A stretch of DNA of 64,000 nt from Peiella sedimenti (GTDB lineage: Bacteria > Pseudomonadota > Alphaproteobacteria > Caulobacterales > Caulobacteraceae): positions 559,501-623,500 of the forward strand of contig NZ_JAUKTR010000001.1 of NCBI RefSeq assembly GCF_030504955.1. The letters run 5' to 3'. The position numbers and the translations under genes are program-made. Below are positions 1-7,692 of the stretch, piece after piece. How positions within the stretch are numbered: the stretch's first letter is position 1; each line of letters starts with the position of its first letter. The notes under the pieces are model-generated. The model did not search any database, was not told the origin of the DNA, and was given only the letters and a program-made list of their open reading frames with translations.

Positions 1-466
1 ATACGTACAGGCGCGCCGGCTGGCTGGAGCCTGCGCGGTAGGTGCCGACCCAGATCTCGTAACGCCCGCCACGCGGATTGTTGAAGCGCACGGCCGGGTT
101 CATGCCGTTCACGCCGCCGTCGTCATCGCAGTACCAGCGGCCGTCGGGCGCGTTGACGATCAGCGTCGTATCCGATCCCGAATCCACCGAAATGATCAGC
201 GGCAGGACGCCGGTGCCGCCGGTGTAGTTCAGGCGCACGTCCGGCGCGTTGGTGATGAAGCCGCTGCAACCCGAGGCGGCGTTGCTGGCCGGGATGTCGC
301 CGCCGGCGCGCAGGGACACCACGCGGGGATCGTTCGGAAATCCGGCGGACAGGGACATCGTCCCGTAGTTCGGGTCGGCGTTCGTGTCCTGGGCGGCCAC
401 GGGCGCGGCGCAGGCGAGGATGGCGGCGGCGGCGGTCAGGCCGAGCGCCTTATGGATGACGGTCAT
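1..466 (-). CDS. Secreted hypothetical protein, C-terminus cut by window edge
   Basis: The gene reads leftward from an ATG at 466 and stays open to base 1, so the C-terminus is missing. The first 26 or so residues form a signal peptide (MTVIHKALGLTAAAA, then an Ala-rich core ending VAAQ). The mature part begins DTNADPNYGTMSLSAGFPND and contains CSGFITNAPDVRLNY and YCDDDGG motifs. Proteins of this pattern occur in Caulobacterales and are often labelled peptidase S1 by similarity, but no catalytic triad is visible in the part seen here. A periplasmic or secreted location is likely; the function is unknown. Confidence 0.75.
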   Translation of the reverse strand, partial: MTVIHKALGLTAAAAILACAAPVAAQDTNADPNYGTMSLSAGFPNDPRVVSLRAGGDIPASNAASGCSGFITNAPDVRLNYTGGTGVLPLIISVDSGSDTTLIVNAPDGRWYCDDDGGVNGMNPAVRFNNPRGGRYEIWVGTYRAGSSQPARLYV

Positions 467-560
467 GGTGGTCAGTTTCCCCCGAAGGATTAAGATGGCG
501 CAGTGTGCACGGCGCCAAGCTGAACGCCAGATGAATAATTTAATATTTGGAAGACCTTAG

Positions 561-1016
561 ATGGCGGGCGAGGTCTGGTTCTATCATCTGGAGCGCTCGG
601 TGCTGGACCAGGCGCTGCCCGATCTGCTGGACAAGACCCTGTCCAAGGGCTGGCGCGCCCTGGTCCGAGTGCGCGATCCCGACCGACTGGAGGCGCTGGA
701 CGACGCCCTGTGGTCGTGGCGGGACGACTCCTTTCTGGCCCACGGCCGCGACGATCAGGCGCATGCCGAGCGCCAGCCGATCCTGATGGGCGGAGAGGGG
801 GCGGTGAACCTCAACGGCGCTCAGGCGCTGTTCATCGTCGATGGCGCAGAGGCGGGCGACGCGGACGCCTTCGAGCGCTGCGTGATTCTATTCGACGGGC
901 GCGACCCGGAGCAGGTCGAGGCGGAGCGAGCCAGATGGAAGCGGCTGAAAGGGCAAGGGCTGAAGGTGACCTACTGGCGGCAGGAGGAGTCCGGCCGCTG
1001 GGCGCAGATGGCCTGA
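561..1016 (+). CDS. holC: DNA polymerase III chi subunit (HolC)
   Basis: This 151-residue protein has the usual length and pattern of HolC: it starts MAGEVWFYHLERSVLDQALP, has the WRALVRVRD and LWSWRDDSFLAHG segments, and ends with the VTYWRQ strand. Chi belongs to the clamp-loader complex of the replicase and binds single-strand binding protein. The ATG at 561 opens about 95 bases after the divergent secreted-protein gene. The last codons overlap the likely start of the first I78 lipoprotein, so holC may head that operon. Confidence 0.9.
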   Translation: MAGEVWFYHLERSVLDQALPDLLDKTLSKGWRALVRVRDPDRLEALDDALWSWRDDSFLAHGRDDQAHAERQPILMGGEGAVNLNGAQALFIVDGAEAGDADAFERCVILFDGRDPEQVEAERARWKRLKGQGLKVTYWRQEESGRWAQMA

Positions 1017-1357
1017 CGTCTCGCCTGCTCAAGGCTGTCGCCGCGACCGCCCTGCTGGCCCTGAGCGCCTGTGCGGCGGATACGCCCGGCGCCTCGGAGC
1101 CGCGCGTCGTCTACAATCCCGTGCCGGCCGTGCGGCAGTCGGCGCGCGCGCCCCAGCCCGTGCCGGATCAGTGTGGCGCGTCGGACTATCAGGAACTCAT
1201 CGGGCGCCCGCGCACTGAGATTCCATTGGCCGCCGACATCAGCAATCGGCGTGTCGCGTGCACCACCTGCCCCATCACGGAGGAGTACATGCCCCGACGC
1301 CTCAACTTCTTCTACGACCGCGAAACCGGACTTGTGGAGAGTGTTCGATGCGGATGA
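998..1357 (+). CDS. I78-family inhibitor-like lipoprotein, copy 1 (non-ATG start)
   Basis: This is the first of four tandem I78-like (peptidase inhibitor I78, PF11720-type) lipoproteins. A signal peptide with lipobox LSAC is followed by a short linker and the domain: CGASDYQELIGRP, then a RRVACTTCPIT segment, then RRLNFFYDRETGLVESVRCG. There is no ATG in frame near the signal peptide. CTG at 998 lies ten bases after an AGGAGG (982-987) and is my best start; CTG at 1013 is the alternative. Both lie inside the end of holC. The CTTC pair sits where ordinary I78 proteins have a Pro-Gly turn. It probably sits in a periplasmic membrane leaflet; the inhibitor role is inferred from the family only. 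Confidence 0.7.
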   Translation: MGADGLTSRLLKAVAATALLALSACAADTPGASEPRVVYNPVPAVRQSARAPQPVPDQCGASDYQELIGRPRTEIPLAADISNRRVACTTCPITEEYMPRRLNFFYDRETGLVESVRCG

Positions 1358-1620
1358 TGCTGGGCTTGCTCGCCCTGGGCGCCACGGCGGCGTGCGCGCC
1401 CGTTCCGGCCCCTGCGCCTCCCGTGGCCGACGACTATTGCCGAGCGCGCGACTACCAGCACCTCATAGGCGCGAACGTCGCCGCTGTGAGCTTTCCGGCA
1501 GGCGCGAACGTCCGAGTGGTCTGCACCACCTGTCCCATGACGAGGGACTATCGTCGTGATCGTCTGAACGTCCTGTTCGACGAGCCTACCGGCATCATTC
1601 GGGAGGTCCGTTGTGGGTAG
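1348..1620 (+). CDS. I78-family inhibitor-like lipoprotein, copy 2
   Basis: A 90-residue paralogue of copy 1. The ATG at 1348 overlaps the stop of copy 1 by ten bases. The signal peptide is MRMMLGLLALGATAAC, with an atypical TAAC lipobox, so lipidation is likely but not certain. The domain runs CRARDYQHLIGANVAAVSFP, VRVVCTTCPMTRDY, RRDRLNVLFDEPTGIIREVRCG. It keeps the CTTC pair and the first and last cysteines, so two disulfides are possible. Its stop overlaps the start of copy 3. Confidence 0.75.
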   Translation: MRMMLGLLALGATAACAPVPAPAPPVADDYCRARDYQHLIGANVAAVSFPAGANVRVVCTTCPMTRDYRRDRLNVLFDEPTGIIREVRCG

Positions 1621-1897
1621 ATCGACGCTCATCGGATGGGCGGGCCTGGTCCTCGCGGGTTGCGCGGCCGCCCCTGAACCCATGCCGCCGCCGGGCACGG
1701 GCGAGGGCGATCAGTGCGGCGCGGCCGCCAACCAGCACCTGATCGGGCGAAACATCGCCGCCGTCAGCTTTCCGGCGGACGCCAATGTGCGGGTGGCCTG
1801 CACCACCTGCGCCGTCACCATGGACTACAGTCCCACGCGGCTGAACGTCTTCTTCGATCAGGACAGCGGTCTGATCCGCGAAGTCCGCTGTGGCTAG
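1613..1897 (+). CDS. I78-family inhibitor-like lipoprotein, copy 3 (GTG start)
   Basis: The start is GTG at 1613, six bases after a GGGAGG ribosome site (1601-1606) and overlapping the stop of copy 2 by eight bases. The signal peptide ends in a good lipobox, LAGC. The domain reads CGAAANQHLIGRNIAAVSFP, VRVACTTCAVTMDY, PTRLNVFFDQDSGLIREVRCG. Its VSFPA(G/D)ANVRV stretch is close to copy 2, which suggests a recent duplication. The 94-residue length fits single-domain I78 lipoproteins. Confidence 0.8.
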   Translation: MGRSTLIGWAGLVLAGCAAAPEPMPPPGTGEGDQCGAAANQHLIGRNIAAVSFPADANVRVACTTCAVTMDYSPTRLNVFFDQDSGLIREVRCG

Positions 1898-2345
1898 GTG
1901 GGGACTTCCGGCGGCGCTGACGCTGACCTTATGCGCCTGCGCCGAGCCGCCGCCTGCCAGGTCGGAACCGCCGCCGGGCCGGGTTCCGGCGTCGCCGACC
2001 TCACCCGCTCCACCGACGCCGCAGGGCGTGCGCGTGGAGGCCGATCCGCCCCCGCCCTTCACCTACTGGGCGCCGGAAGGATCGGTGATTCGAAACCACG
2101 GCAATCCGGGTCTGTGGGTCGCCTATGTGAACGGCCGCCAGGTGAAGACCTACTTCGGCGACGACTGCGGCGCCTCACGCCGGCAGGGCCTGGTAGGAGC
2201 CTCCGTCGAGCGGCTGCCGCCAGAGTCCGCCCGATGGCGGGTTTTCGCCCAGGACCAGCCTGTGACCGATGATCTGAGACCCGGCCGCACAAACGTGGTC
2301 TATGACCCCCAGACCCGCCTGATCCTGGAGGTGGCCTGCTACTGA
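1890..2345 (+). CDS. I78-like domain protein with N-terminal extension, copy 4 (GTG start)
   Basis: The start is GTG at 1890, overlapping copy 3 by eight bases. A signal peptide (MARWGLPAALTLTLCACAEP) leads into a Pro-rich linker and an added segment (FTYWAPEGSVIRNHGNPGLW, VNGRQVKTYFGDDC). The I78-like domain follows at the C-terminus: CGASRRQGLVGASVERLPP, QPVTDDLRPGRTNVVYDPQT, LEVACY. Unlike copies 1-3 it lacks the CTTC pair and keeps the more canonical PVTDDLRPGR form. At 151 residues it is the most diverged member of the array and ends the run. Confidence 0.7.
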   Translation: MARWGLPAALTLTLCACAEPPPARSEPPPGRVPASPTSPAPPTPQGVRVEADPPPPFTYWAPEGSVIRNHGNPGLWVAYVNGRQVKTYFGDDCGASRRQGLVGASVERLPPESARWRVFAQDQPVTDDLRPGRTNVVYDPQTRLILEVACY

Positions 2346-2350
2346 CGGGC

Positions 2351-2366
2351 GTGGCCCGGAGGCCAC
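2351..2366 (+). terminator. Hairpin after the I78 array
   Basis: A perfect GTGGCC / GGCCAC stem with a CGGA loop starts five bases after the stop of copy 4. There is no T-tract, so it could stabilise the mRNA end rather than terminate on its own. Confidence 0.4.
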
Positions 2367-2559
2367 CCTGGCGGCGTCGGGCGACTGCGTCCCGTGGCCG
2401 CCCTTGGCGAAACAGGGCCTTGGCGCTATATGGGCGGCGCGCGATGCGGTGATTTTCGCGAATCCCGCCGCGTCTCACGAGAATCATGGGCCTGGCCGCG
2501 CATCTCGGCGGCTGAGCCCGCGTCTGGCCCCGATCGGGGCCGTCCCACCTAAGGATCAC

Positions 2560-2961
2560 ATGAAGCCCTTTTCCCGCGACGACTTCCAGGACCGTTTGAA
2601 ATCCCAGGCCGAGGCCAAGCAGGCTCTCCTGGCCCGGATGAAGAAGACGCCGCATCGTCCGGCCGAGGCGCTGCCCGACCGGGAAGCTGAACGTCTGGCC
2701 GAGCTTGAGCGCGTGCGCGCCGAGCGCGCCGCCGAGAAGGAAGCCAAGAAGAAGGCCCGCGAAGAGGCTCGTCTCGCCGAAATCCTGCGCAAGGAGGAGG
2801 CCGAGCGCGTCGCGCTGGAAGCCAGGAAGGCCGAACGCAAGGAGCGCAAGGCCTTCGAAAAGGACCTTGCCCGCGAGCGCAAGATGGCCCGCATGGAAGC
2901 CTACGGCCACCTGCGGGCGCCGGGCTCGCAAGCCCAGCAGCCCAGCTGGGAAGACGCTTAA
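2560..2961 (+). CDS. DUF6481 family coiled-coil protein
   Basis: This 133-residue protein starts MKPFSRDDFQDRLKSQAEAK at an ATG preceded by AAGGA. The middle (about residues 40-115) is an almost unbroken run of charged helix rich in Glu, Lys, Arg and Ala, as expected for a long coiled coil. Length and start match the DUF6481 family of alphaproteobacteria, which has no known function. It has no signal peptide and is likely cytosolic. In-frame codons extend upstream to 2404, but that extension lacks a ribosome site. Confidence 0.8.
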   Translation: MKPFSRDDFQDRLKSQAEAKQALLARMKKTPHRPAEALPDREAERLAELERVRAERAAEKEAKKKAREEARLAEILRKEEAERVALEARKAERKERKAFEKDLARERKMARMEAYGHLRAPGSQAQQPSWEDA

Positions 2962-2966
2962 TCTGC

Positions 2967-2995
2967 TTCTCCCTCCCCATCCAAGGGAGGGAGAG
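2967..2995. terminator. Bidirectional terminator hairpin between convergent genes
   Basis: TCTCCCTCCC and GGGAGGGAGA arms flank a short loop a few bases after the DUF6481 stop, and 10 bases before the stop of the minus-strand gene ending at 3005. The position suggests it serves both strands. Confidence 0.55.
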
Positions 2996-3004
2996 TCAAG
3001 TCGC

Positions 3005-3260
3005 CTACTGCCTCAGATCGCGGCCGTCGCGCTCATGGCGCTTTTCCTCCGAGGTGGCCTGACGGTCGCGCTTGGCCTCCGCCGAATGGCCGTGCCGGAT
3101 GTCGGTCTCGCCGCCGCCGCCTGAGATCTGGGAGCGGGGGCTGAGATGGTCCGGCGCGTCGGCGTCCTTGACCATCGGGTCCGGCATGGGCTCGGTGCGG
3201 TCCTGATGGCTGGAGCCAGGGCCGCCCCAGCGCATCGCTTCTTCGTTCTTTTTCCGGCAT
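3005..3260 (-). pseudogene. Small hydrophilic protein gene with apparent frameshift near its start
   Basis: The best start is the ATG at 3260, which follows an ideal AAGGAGG ribosome site. That frame gives MPEK and then a composition typical of an out-of-frame read. One base later (in a run of five A after CCGG on the coding strand) the other frame continues NEEAMRWGGPGSSHQDRTEP and runs as a Glu/Arg/Asp-rich protein to the stop at 3005. Removing one A would give a clean ORF of about 84 residues beginning MPEKNEEAMRWGG. The intact frame upstream offers only poor starts. Either a real frameshift or a homopolymer sequencing error is possible. I do not recognise the family. Confidence 0.5.
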
Positions 3261-3310
3261 GTGGTCCTCCTTGCGAAGGACAACCCCGCGAAGGGCCGGG
3301 CCGTTCCGCC

Positions 3311-3679
3311 TCAGGCGGCAGGGCGGATGGGCGTCACCTTCGGCGCGTTCGCGGCCAGCCGCGCCTGCCGCTCCGCTTCGGTCCAGACGTCGCCGGGCTT
3401 GCGATCCTCCTTGCGGCCCCTGAAGGCCGTCAGCGCCTGGAGCACCGCGGCGGCGAACAGGAAGACCACGATGTTGACCGAGGCGACCGTGCTGGCCGGC
3501 GTCACCGTGGTTGGGATCAGCACGGCGGCATTGGCCAGGGCCAGGGCCGAGAACAGCAGGCTGGCCGTGTGCAGGCGGCGCGTGCCCTTGGGCTTCAGCA
3601 CATAGCCCCACACATAGGCGCCGCCGCAGAACAGGGCGCCGACGACGCAGAGGACTTTCAGGAAGGTGGGCAGGTCCAT
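3311..3679 (-). CDS. Small integral membrane protein, unknown
   Basis: This 122-residue protein has about four hydrophobic segments: residues 5-27, 40-55, 66-88 and possibly a short fourth. A charged cytosolic tail follows (FRGRKEDRKPGDVWTEAERQ). It begins MDLPTFLKVLCVVGALFCGG at 3679. It lies directly downstream of the TadE/TadG genes on the same strand, with a 15-base gap, and may share their transcript. I recognise no family. Confidence 0.65.
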   Translation of the reverse strand: MDLPTFLKVLCVVGALFCGGAYVWGYVLKPKGTRRLHTASLLFSALALANAAVLIPTTVTPASTVASVNIVVFLFAAAVLQALTAFRGRKEDRKPGDVWTEAERQARLAANAPKVTPIRPAA

Positions 3680-3694
3680 GGGGCGGCTCCTTCT

Positions 3695-4096
3695 TCAATA
3701 GGCCGGCAGGATGGCGTCGACGACGGTGGTGTGCCGGAACGGCCAGGTGGCCACGCCGGGCACGCCGATTTCGCGCGTGTAGACCGAAGTGATGCGGGCG
3801 GTCCGGCCCGTAGGACCAGAGGTCAACGTGGCCAGGGTGACCGTGACGCTGGGATCCGCCACGTCGGTCAGGGTCTGGCGGACCATGGCCTGCACCTGGG
3901 TCTGGCTGAGGTCGGGGTTCACCAGCACTGCGCGGCTGGCTTTCTGCGTGGCGAAGCGCACCGACGAGATGCAGTGCTGGGTCCAGCCGAACTCCCATAG
4001 CCCCATGAGCAGAGCGATGAAGGCCGGCAGGACGAGGGCGAACTCGGCCGCGCCGCCGCCGCGCTGGTCTCTAAGGAAGGCGGCTCTAGCGGACAC
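3695..4096 (-). CDS. TadE-like pilus assembly protein (second copy)
   Basis: The 133-residue protein begins with a GTG at 4096 and overlaps the upstream TadE-like gene by eleven bases. The N-terminus has the TadE signature: a charged RDQRGGGAAEFALVLPAFIALL stretch, with the prepilin-like Gly/Glu and hydrophobic helix at about residues 10-35. The rest is a periplasmic domain. TadE-type minor pseudopilins are inserted in the inner membrane and help assemble Flp/Tad pili used for surface attachment. Confidence 0.8.
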   Translation of the reverse strand: MSARAAFLRDQRGGGAAEFALVLPAFIALLMGLWEFGWTQHCISSVRFATQKASRAVLVNPDLSQTQVQAMVRQTLTDVADPSVTVTLATLTSGPTGRTARITSVYTREIGVPGVATWPFRHTTVVDAILPAY

Positions 4097-4502
4097 GGAT
4101 CGTGCGCTCGAAGGTCTGGGGAGCGGGGAAGACGGCGCTCGGACTGGAGCCGCGGGCGGTCAGGGTGACGTAGAGGGCCGGCTGGCTGCCGTCGCCACAG
4201 GCCGTGGAGGTGATCGCCAGGTCCGCGGCGCCGCATTTCTGGGCGCGGGAAGCGGCGACGCTGGCGTCGGGGGGCGGGTCGCGCCAGGCTTCGCGAGCGG
4301 CCTGGACGGCCGCGTCGTCCGAGACTCCGCCGGACAGGTAGTATTCCGCGCCGACTTCCAGGGCGGCGGCCATGTTCTGGCGGCGCACGCCCGCCTGCCA
4401 GGTCTCGGCGGCGCCCAGGGCGACGGCCGCGAGGATCGGGGCGACGACCGCCATCTCGACGGCGGCCCCGCCTCGGCGATCGTGGAGAAGGCGGCGCATC
4501 AT
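4086..4502 (-). CDS. TadE-like pilus assembly protein (first copy)
   Basis: This 138-residue protein starts MMRRLLHDRRGGAAVEMAVV; the RRGGAAVE box and the following hydrophobic helix mark it as TadE/TadG type. A periplasmic part with two cysteines (QKCGAADL, STACGDG) follows. Its ATG overlaps the stop of the TadG-like gene as ATGA. Together with the neighbours it forms a three-gene minor-pseudopilin unit, but the tadA/B/C secretion genes are not in the window. Confidence 0.8.
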   Translation of the reverse strand: MMRRLLHDRRGGAAVEMAVVAPILAAVALGAAETWQAGVRRQNMAAALEVGAEYYLSGGVSDDAAVQAAREAWRDPPPDASVAASRAQKCGAADLAITSTACGDGSQPALYVTLTARGSSPSAVFPAPQTFERTIRVR

Positions 4503-5713
4503 TCGACCAGCCTCACGATCTCAAGCGCCGGGAGCTTGCGCAGCCCCAGGCTCTCGCAATCGGCGTTGATCTGGGAACTGCCCGACCACTGAATGGTGCG
4601 GGCCACCACCTGGGTGCAGCCGGACAGGCCCGCGAAGTTGCCGAGGTACGACACGTCCTGGCGCGGCATATAGATGGCGCCGGTCAGCAGCGAGTCGTTG
4701 GTCCCGTTGAATGTGCTTGATCCGCTCACTGAACGATCGCCGAAGAACAGGATGCCGGCGTAGGTCCCGGCAGTGGGGGCGGACAGCTGCACGGTCGAGT
4801 TGCCGTTCAGGCTGACCGAGGCGCCGTCGGCCATGTAGAGCGTCACGCCCGTCCCCGTGATGCGGGCGTTGGCGCCGACGCGGAAGCGGTTCGAGATGTA
4901 GTAGACGCCCGGCTCCAGGGTCACGTCGCCGGACAGGTTCATGCCCGAGCAGTAGCGGCCCGGCTGAAGCGTGGCGCCCGAATCGTTGAGACAGCCGCCG
5001 CTGGGCGCGGGCGCTGGAACGCCGGCGAACGGGTCCGCGACCGGTGGCGCGTGAGTCACGGCCTGGCGGCATTCGGTCAGTGTGACGTTGGCGGTCAGGC
5101 TGACGCCCCCGCCGCTAATCAGACAGTCCAGATTGGCTGTGGCCGAGCCTTGAGCGTTGACCGCGTCGCTGGCGGTGGAGTTCGCCATGACGCTGCACCC
5201 CGACAGATTCACAGAGGTGTTGCCGGAGAAGTTCACGGCCCGCGAGGCGGTAGGATCCAGCGCCAGGATGCAGGCGTGGGCGGCCGTCGAATAGGCGGCC
5301 ACGGCGCGGGCGCGCAGCTCGACCCCGCCCGGCTGGAAGGCGGCGGTGAAGAAGCGGTCCGCGCGCTGGGTCAGGAGGACTTCGACGGCGTCGCCGCCCA
5401 CGTTCGGTCCGGTGGCCGGGGGAGCATTGACGGTCGCCGCTCCCAGGGCGGGGTCGAAGCCGTTTTCGGCCGCCGTGGATTCCGCGGTCTCGATGACGCG
5501 GGCGGCGGCGGCGCCTGAGCGGCGCTCCAGCGCCCCCGCATGGGCGGCGACGTCGGCGGCGTTCTGAAGCTCGACGCCGCGGAAGTACCAGTAGGTGGTC
5601 TCGGCGCCGAAGCCGGCGCCGCCCACGGCCAGCGGCAGACCGAGCGCGAACACCACGGCCACGTTGCCGCGGCGCGAAGCCATCATGTCTCGGAACGAGC
5701 GAATGAGCGGCAC
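4499..5713 (-). CDS. TadG-like pilus assembly protein
   Basis: Start chosen at GTG 5713, seven bases after GGAGGG; the frame is open further upstream but without a ribosome site. The 404-residue product begins PLIRSFRDMMASRRGNVAVV, the TadG N-terminal signature (Putative Flp pilus-assembly TadE/G-like), followed by one membrane helix. From about residue 160 it is rich in short Asn/Ser/Gly/Val strands such as NFSGNTSVNLSG and GASVSLNGNSTVQLS, suggesting a stacked beta-helix rather than the von Willebrand A domain of classical TadG. The domain ends with paired cysteines. It is the first gene of the tad trio and is divergent from the M28 peptidase gene. Confidence 0.8.
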   Translation of the reverse strand: MPLIRSFRDMMASRRGNVAVVFALGLPLAVGGAGFGAETTYWYFRGVELQNAADVAAHAGALERRSGAAAARVIETAESTAAENGFDPALGAATVNAPPATGPNVGGDAVEVLLTQRADRFFTAAFQPGGVELRARAVAAYSTAAHACILALDPTASRAVNFSGNTSVNLSGCSVMANSTASDAVNAQGSATANLDCLISGGGVSLTANVTLTECRQAVTHAPPVADPFAGVPAPAPSGGCLNDSGATLQPGRYCSGMNLSGDVTLEPGVYYISNRFRVGANARITGTGVTLYMADGASVSLNGNSTVQLSAPTAGTYAGILFFGDRSVSGSSTFNGTNDSLLTGAIYMPRQDVSYLGNFAGLSGCTQVVARTIQWSGSSQINADCESLGLRKLPALEIVRLVE

Positions 5714-5905
5714 GGGATATCCCTCCGCGTGCAGATTGCCTTGGGCAGCGCAAACGCTTCGTGCAGAAGATGGGTGAGCGCAGCGGTAACCGTACGGGGG
5801 CTCAGGACGGCTGCGGCATCTGCGCAAAATCTGCCGGGCTCGCGGTTGCGTATCCGCATGCTAGAGGGGTTCGACGCCTTCGGGCGAAAAGGGGAACAAG
5901 CGCCT

Positions 5906-7513
5906 ATGTCGTTTCGCAAGTTCATCGCCGCCGCGGGCTTGGCCACGGTCCTGGCGATTTCAGGTCAGGCTCAGGCCCAGCAGGGCTTTGAGCCTTCGCT
6001 GCGGCAAATCCAGGCCGACATGTACTTCCTGGCCGACGACGCCATGCTGGGGCGCATGCCGGGCGAGCCGGGCTATGACATAGCGGCCAACTATGTGGCG
6101 GCGCGCTTCCGCGCCCTGGGCCTGCAGCCGGGCGGCGACAACGGCAGCTATCATCAGTCCGTGCCGCTGCTGCGATTCCGGGCCGCCGACGACGGCCGCC
6201 TGACGCTGACCGGCGCGGACGGCTCAACCGAGGTGCTCACCCCGCGTGTGGACTACGTCGCGGGCTCGAACCCGCTGTCAGAGACCACCAACGTGTCGGC
6301 GCCGCTGGTGTTTGCCGGCTACGGCATCGTCGGCGCCGGGCGCGACGACTATGCGGGCCTGGACGTGCGCGGCAAGATCGTCGTGGTGTTGTCCAGCGCG
6401 CCCATGGGCCTGCAGACCGAAGAGCGCGCTCACGTGGCGGACGCCAGCTTCAAGCGCCGCACCGCCGAGGCCAGGGGCGCCGTCGGCATGGTGGTCGTCT
6501 ATCCCGGCCGCGCCGGCGAGCCTGAAGCCTTCGCGCAGCGCACGACCATCGATCGCACGATGACCTGGCGCAATCCGCAGGGCCGCACCGGCTATGGCGG
6601 CGACGGGGCGCCCTATCTGGCCGGCTTCGGCCGGGCGGGGGCTGAAAAGCTGTTCGCAGGCTCGGACCTGTCGGTCGAGGAGATCTGGGCCGCAGCGGCC
6701 ACACCGGAGGGCCGGGTCGGCTCAGGCGAGCTGCGCACGCGCCTGTCAGCCGAGCTGCGCAACACCCTGACCGACATCCCCAGCGCCAATGTCGTCGGCA
6801 TCATTCCCGGGTCCGATCCCGAGGTGGCGGACGAATACATCATCCTCAGCGCGCACGTGGACCACATCGGCACGCGCAGCATGGGCGAGGGCGACCGCAT
6901 CAATAACGGCTTCGTCGACAACTCATCAGGCGTGGCCGCCATGCTCGAGGCCGCGCGCGGCTTCATGGAGACCTCGCCCCCCCGCCGGTCGGTGATGTTC
7001 ATCGGCCTGACGGCCGAGGAGCAGGGGCTGGTGGGCGCAGACTACTATGCCAACAACCCGACCGTTCCGCTGGAGCAGATCGCGGCCAACGTAAACCTGG
7101 ACATGCCGGTTCTGACCTATGACTTCTCGGACGTGGTGGTATTCGGCGCCAACCGTTCGTCCATCGGGCCGTCGATCGAACGGGCCGGCGCACGAATCGG
7201 AATCGGCGTGGCCGAGGACTTCCTGCCGGAGGAGGGCCTGTTCACACGCAGCGACCACTATCGGTTCGTGGTGGTGGGCGTGCCGTCGGTGTTCCTGATG
7301 ACGGGCCCTGGCAACGGCGGCCGCGAGGCCTTCGCCGACTTCCTGCGCACGCATTACCATCGCCCCGGCGACCAGCCGGACCTGCCGATCAGCTGGGACG
7401 CGGCTCTGCGCTTCGCCTCGCTGAACTACCAGATCGCCCGTGAGCTGGCCGACCAGCCGGAACGTCCCAGCTGGAACGAGGGCGACTTCTTCAATCCCGA
7501 AACGCACCGCTAG
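5906..7513 (+). CDS. Exported M28 family metallopeptidase
   Basis: This 535-residue protein starts at ATG 5906 with a signal peptide (MSFRKFIAAAGLATVLAISG, AQAQ cut). A protease-associated-type insert lies at about residues 120-290. The M28 zinc ligands are visible: HVDHIG near 317, VDNSSG shortly after, the catalytic AEEQG near 370, NLDMP near 399 and THYHRPGD near 485. It is thus a di-zinc aminopeptidase-like enzyme acting in the periplasm or outside. The frame is open far upstream, but the ribosome site and signal peptide decide the start. It is transcribed away from the tad genes. Confidence 0.9.
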   Translation: MSFRKFIAAAGLATVLAISGQAQAQQGFEPSLRQIQADMYFLADDAMLGRMPGEPGYDIAANYVAARFRALGLQPGGDNGSYHQSVPLLRFRAADDGRLTLTGADGSTEVLTPRVDYVAGSNPLSETTNVSAPLVFAGYGIVGAGRDDYAGLDVRGKIVVVLSSAPMGLQTEERAHVADASFKRRTAEARGAVGMVVVYPGRAGEPEAFAQRTTIDRTMTWRNPQGRTGYGGDGAPYLAGFGRAGAEKLFAGSDLSVEEIWAAAATPEGRVGSGELRTRLSAELRNTLTDIPSANVVGIIPGSDPEVADEYIILSAHVDHIGTRSMGEGDRINNGFVDNSSGVAAMLEAARGFMETSPPRRSVMFIGLTAEEQGLVGADYYANNPTVPLEQIAANVNLDMPVLTYDFSDVVVFGANRSSIGPSIERAGARIGIGVAEDFLPEEGLFTRSDHYRFVVVGVPSVFLMTGPGNGGREAFADFLRTHYHRPGDQPDLPISWDAALRFASLNYQIARELADQPERPSWNEGDFFNPETHR

Positions 7514-7692
7514 CGCCACCTTCGCCGCCCCAGTCGGTCCGGCTGGGGCGGCGATGCAAAACTGTCACGCTTCGGCCCTGTAATTCTTTGCCTTGAAAGC
7601 GCCGCAAGATCGCCGCGCAAACGTCTGTGCCGGTTCCGAAATGCGCTCCGCTGCGCCGCAATGAAGCGGCTGCAAGAAGTGGAGACCTCCCC

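Noticed and set aside
3245..3260. Programmed frameshift (A-AAA-AAG type) signal
   Set aside because: Only five A are present, and the shift needed is +1; the classic -1 heptamer is absent.
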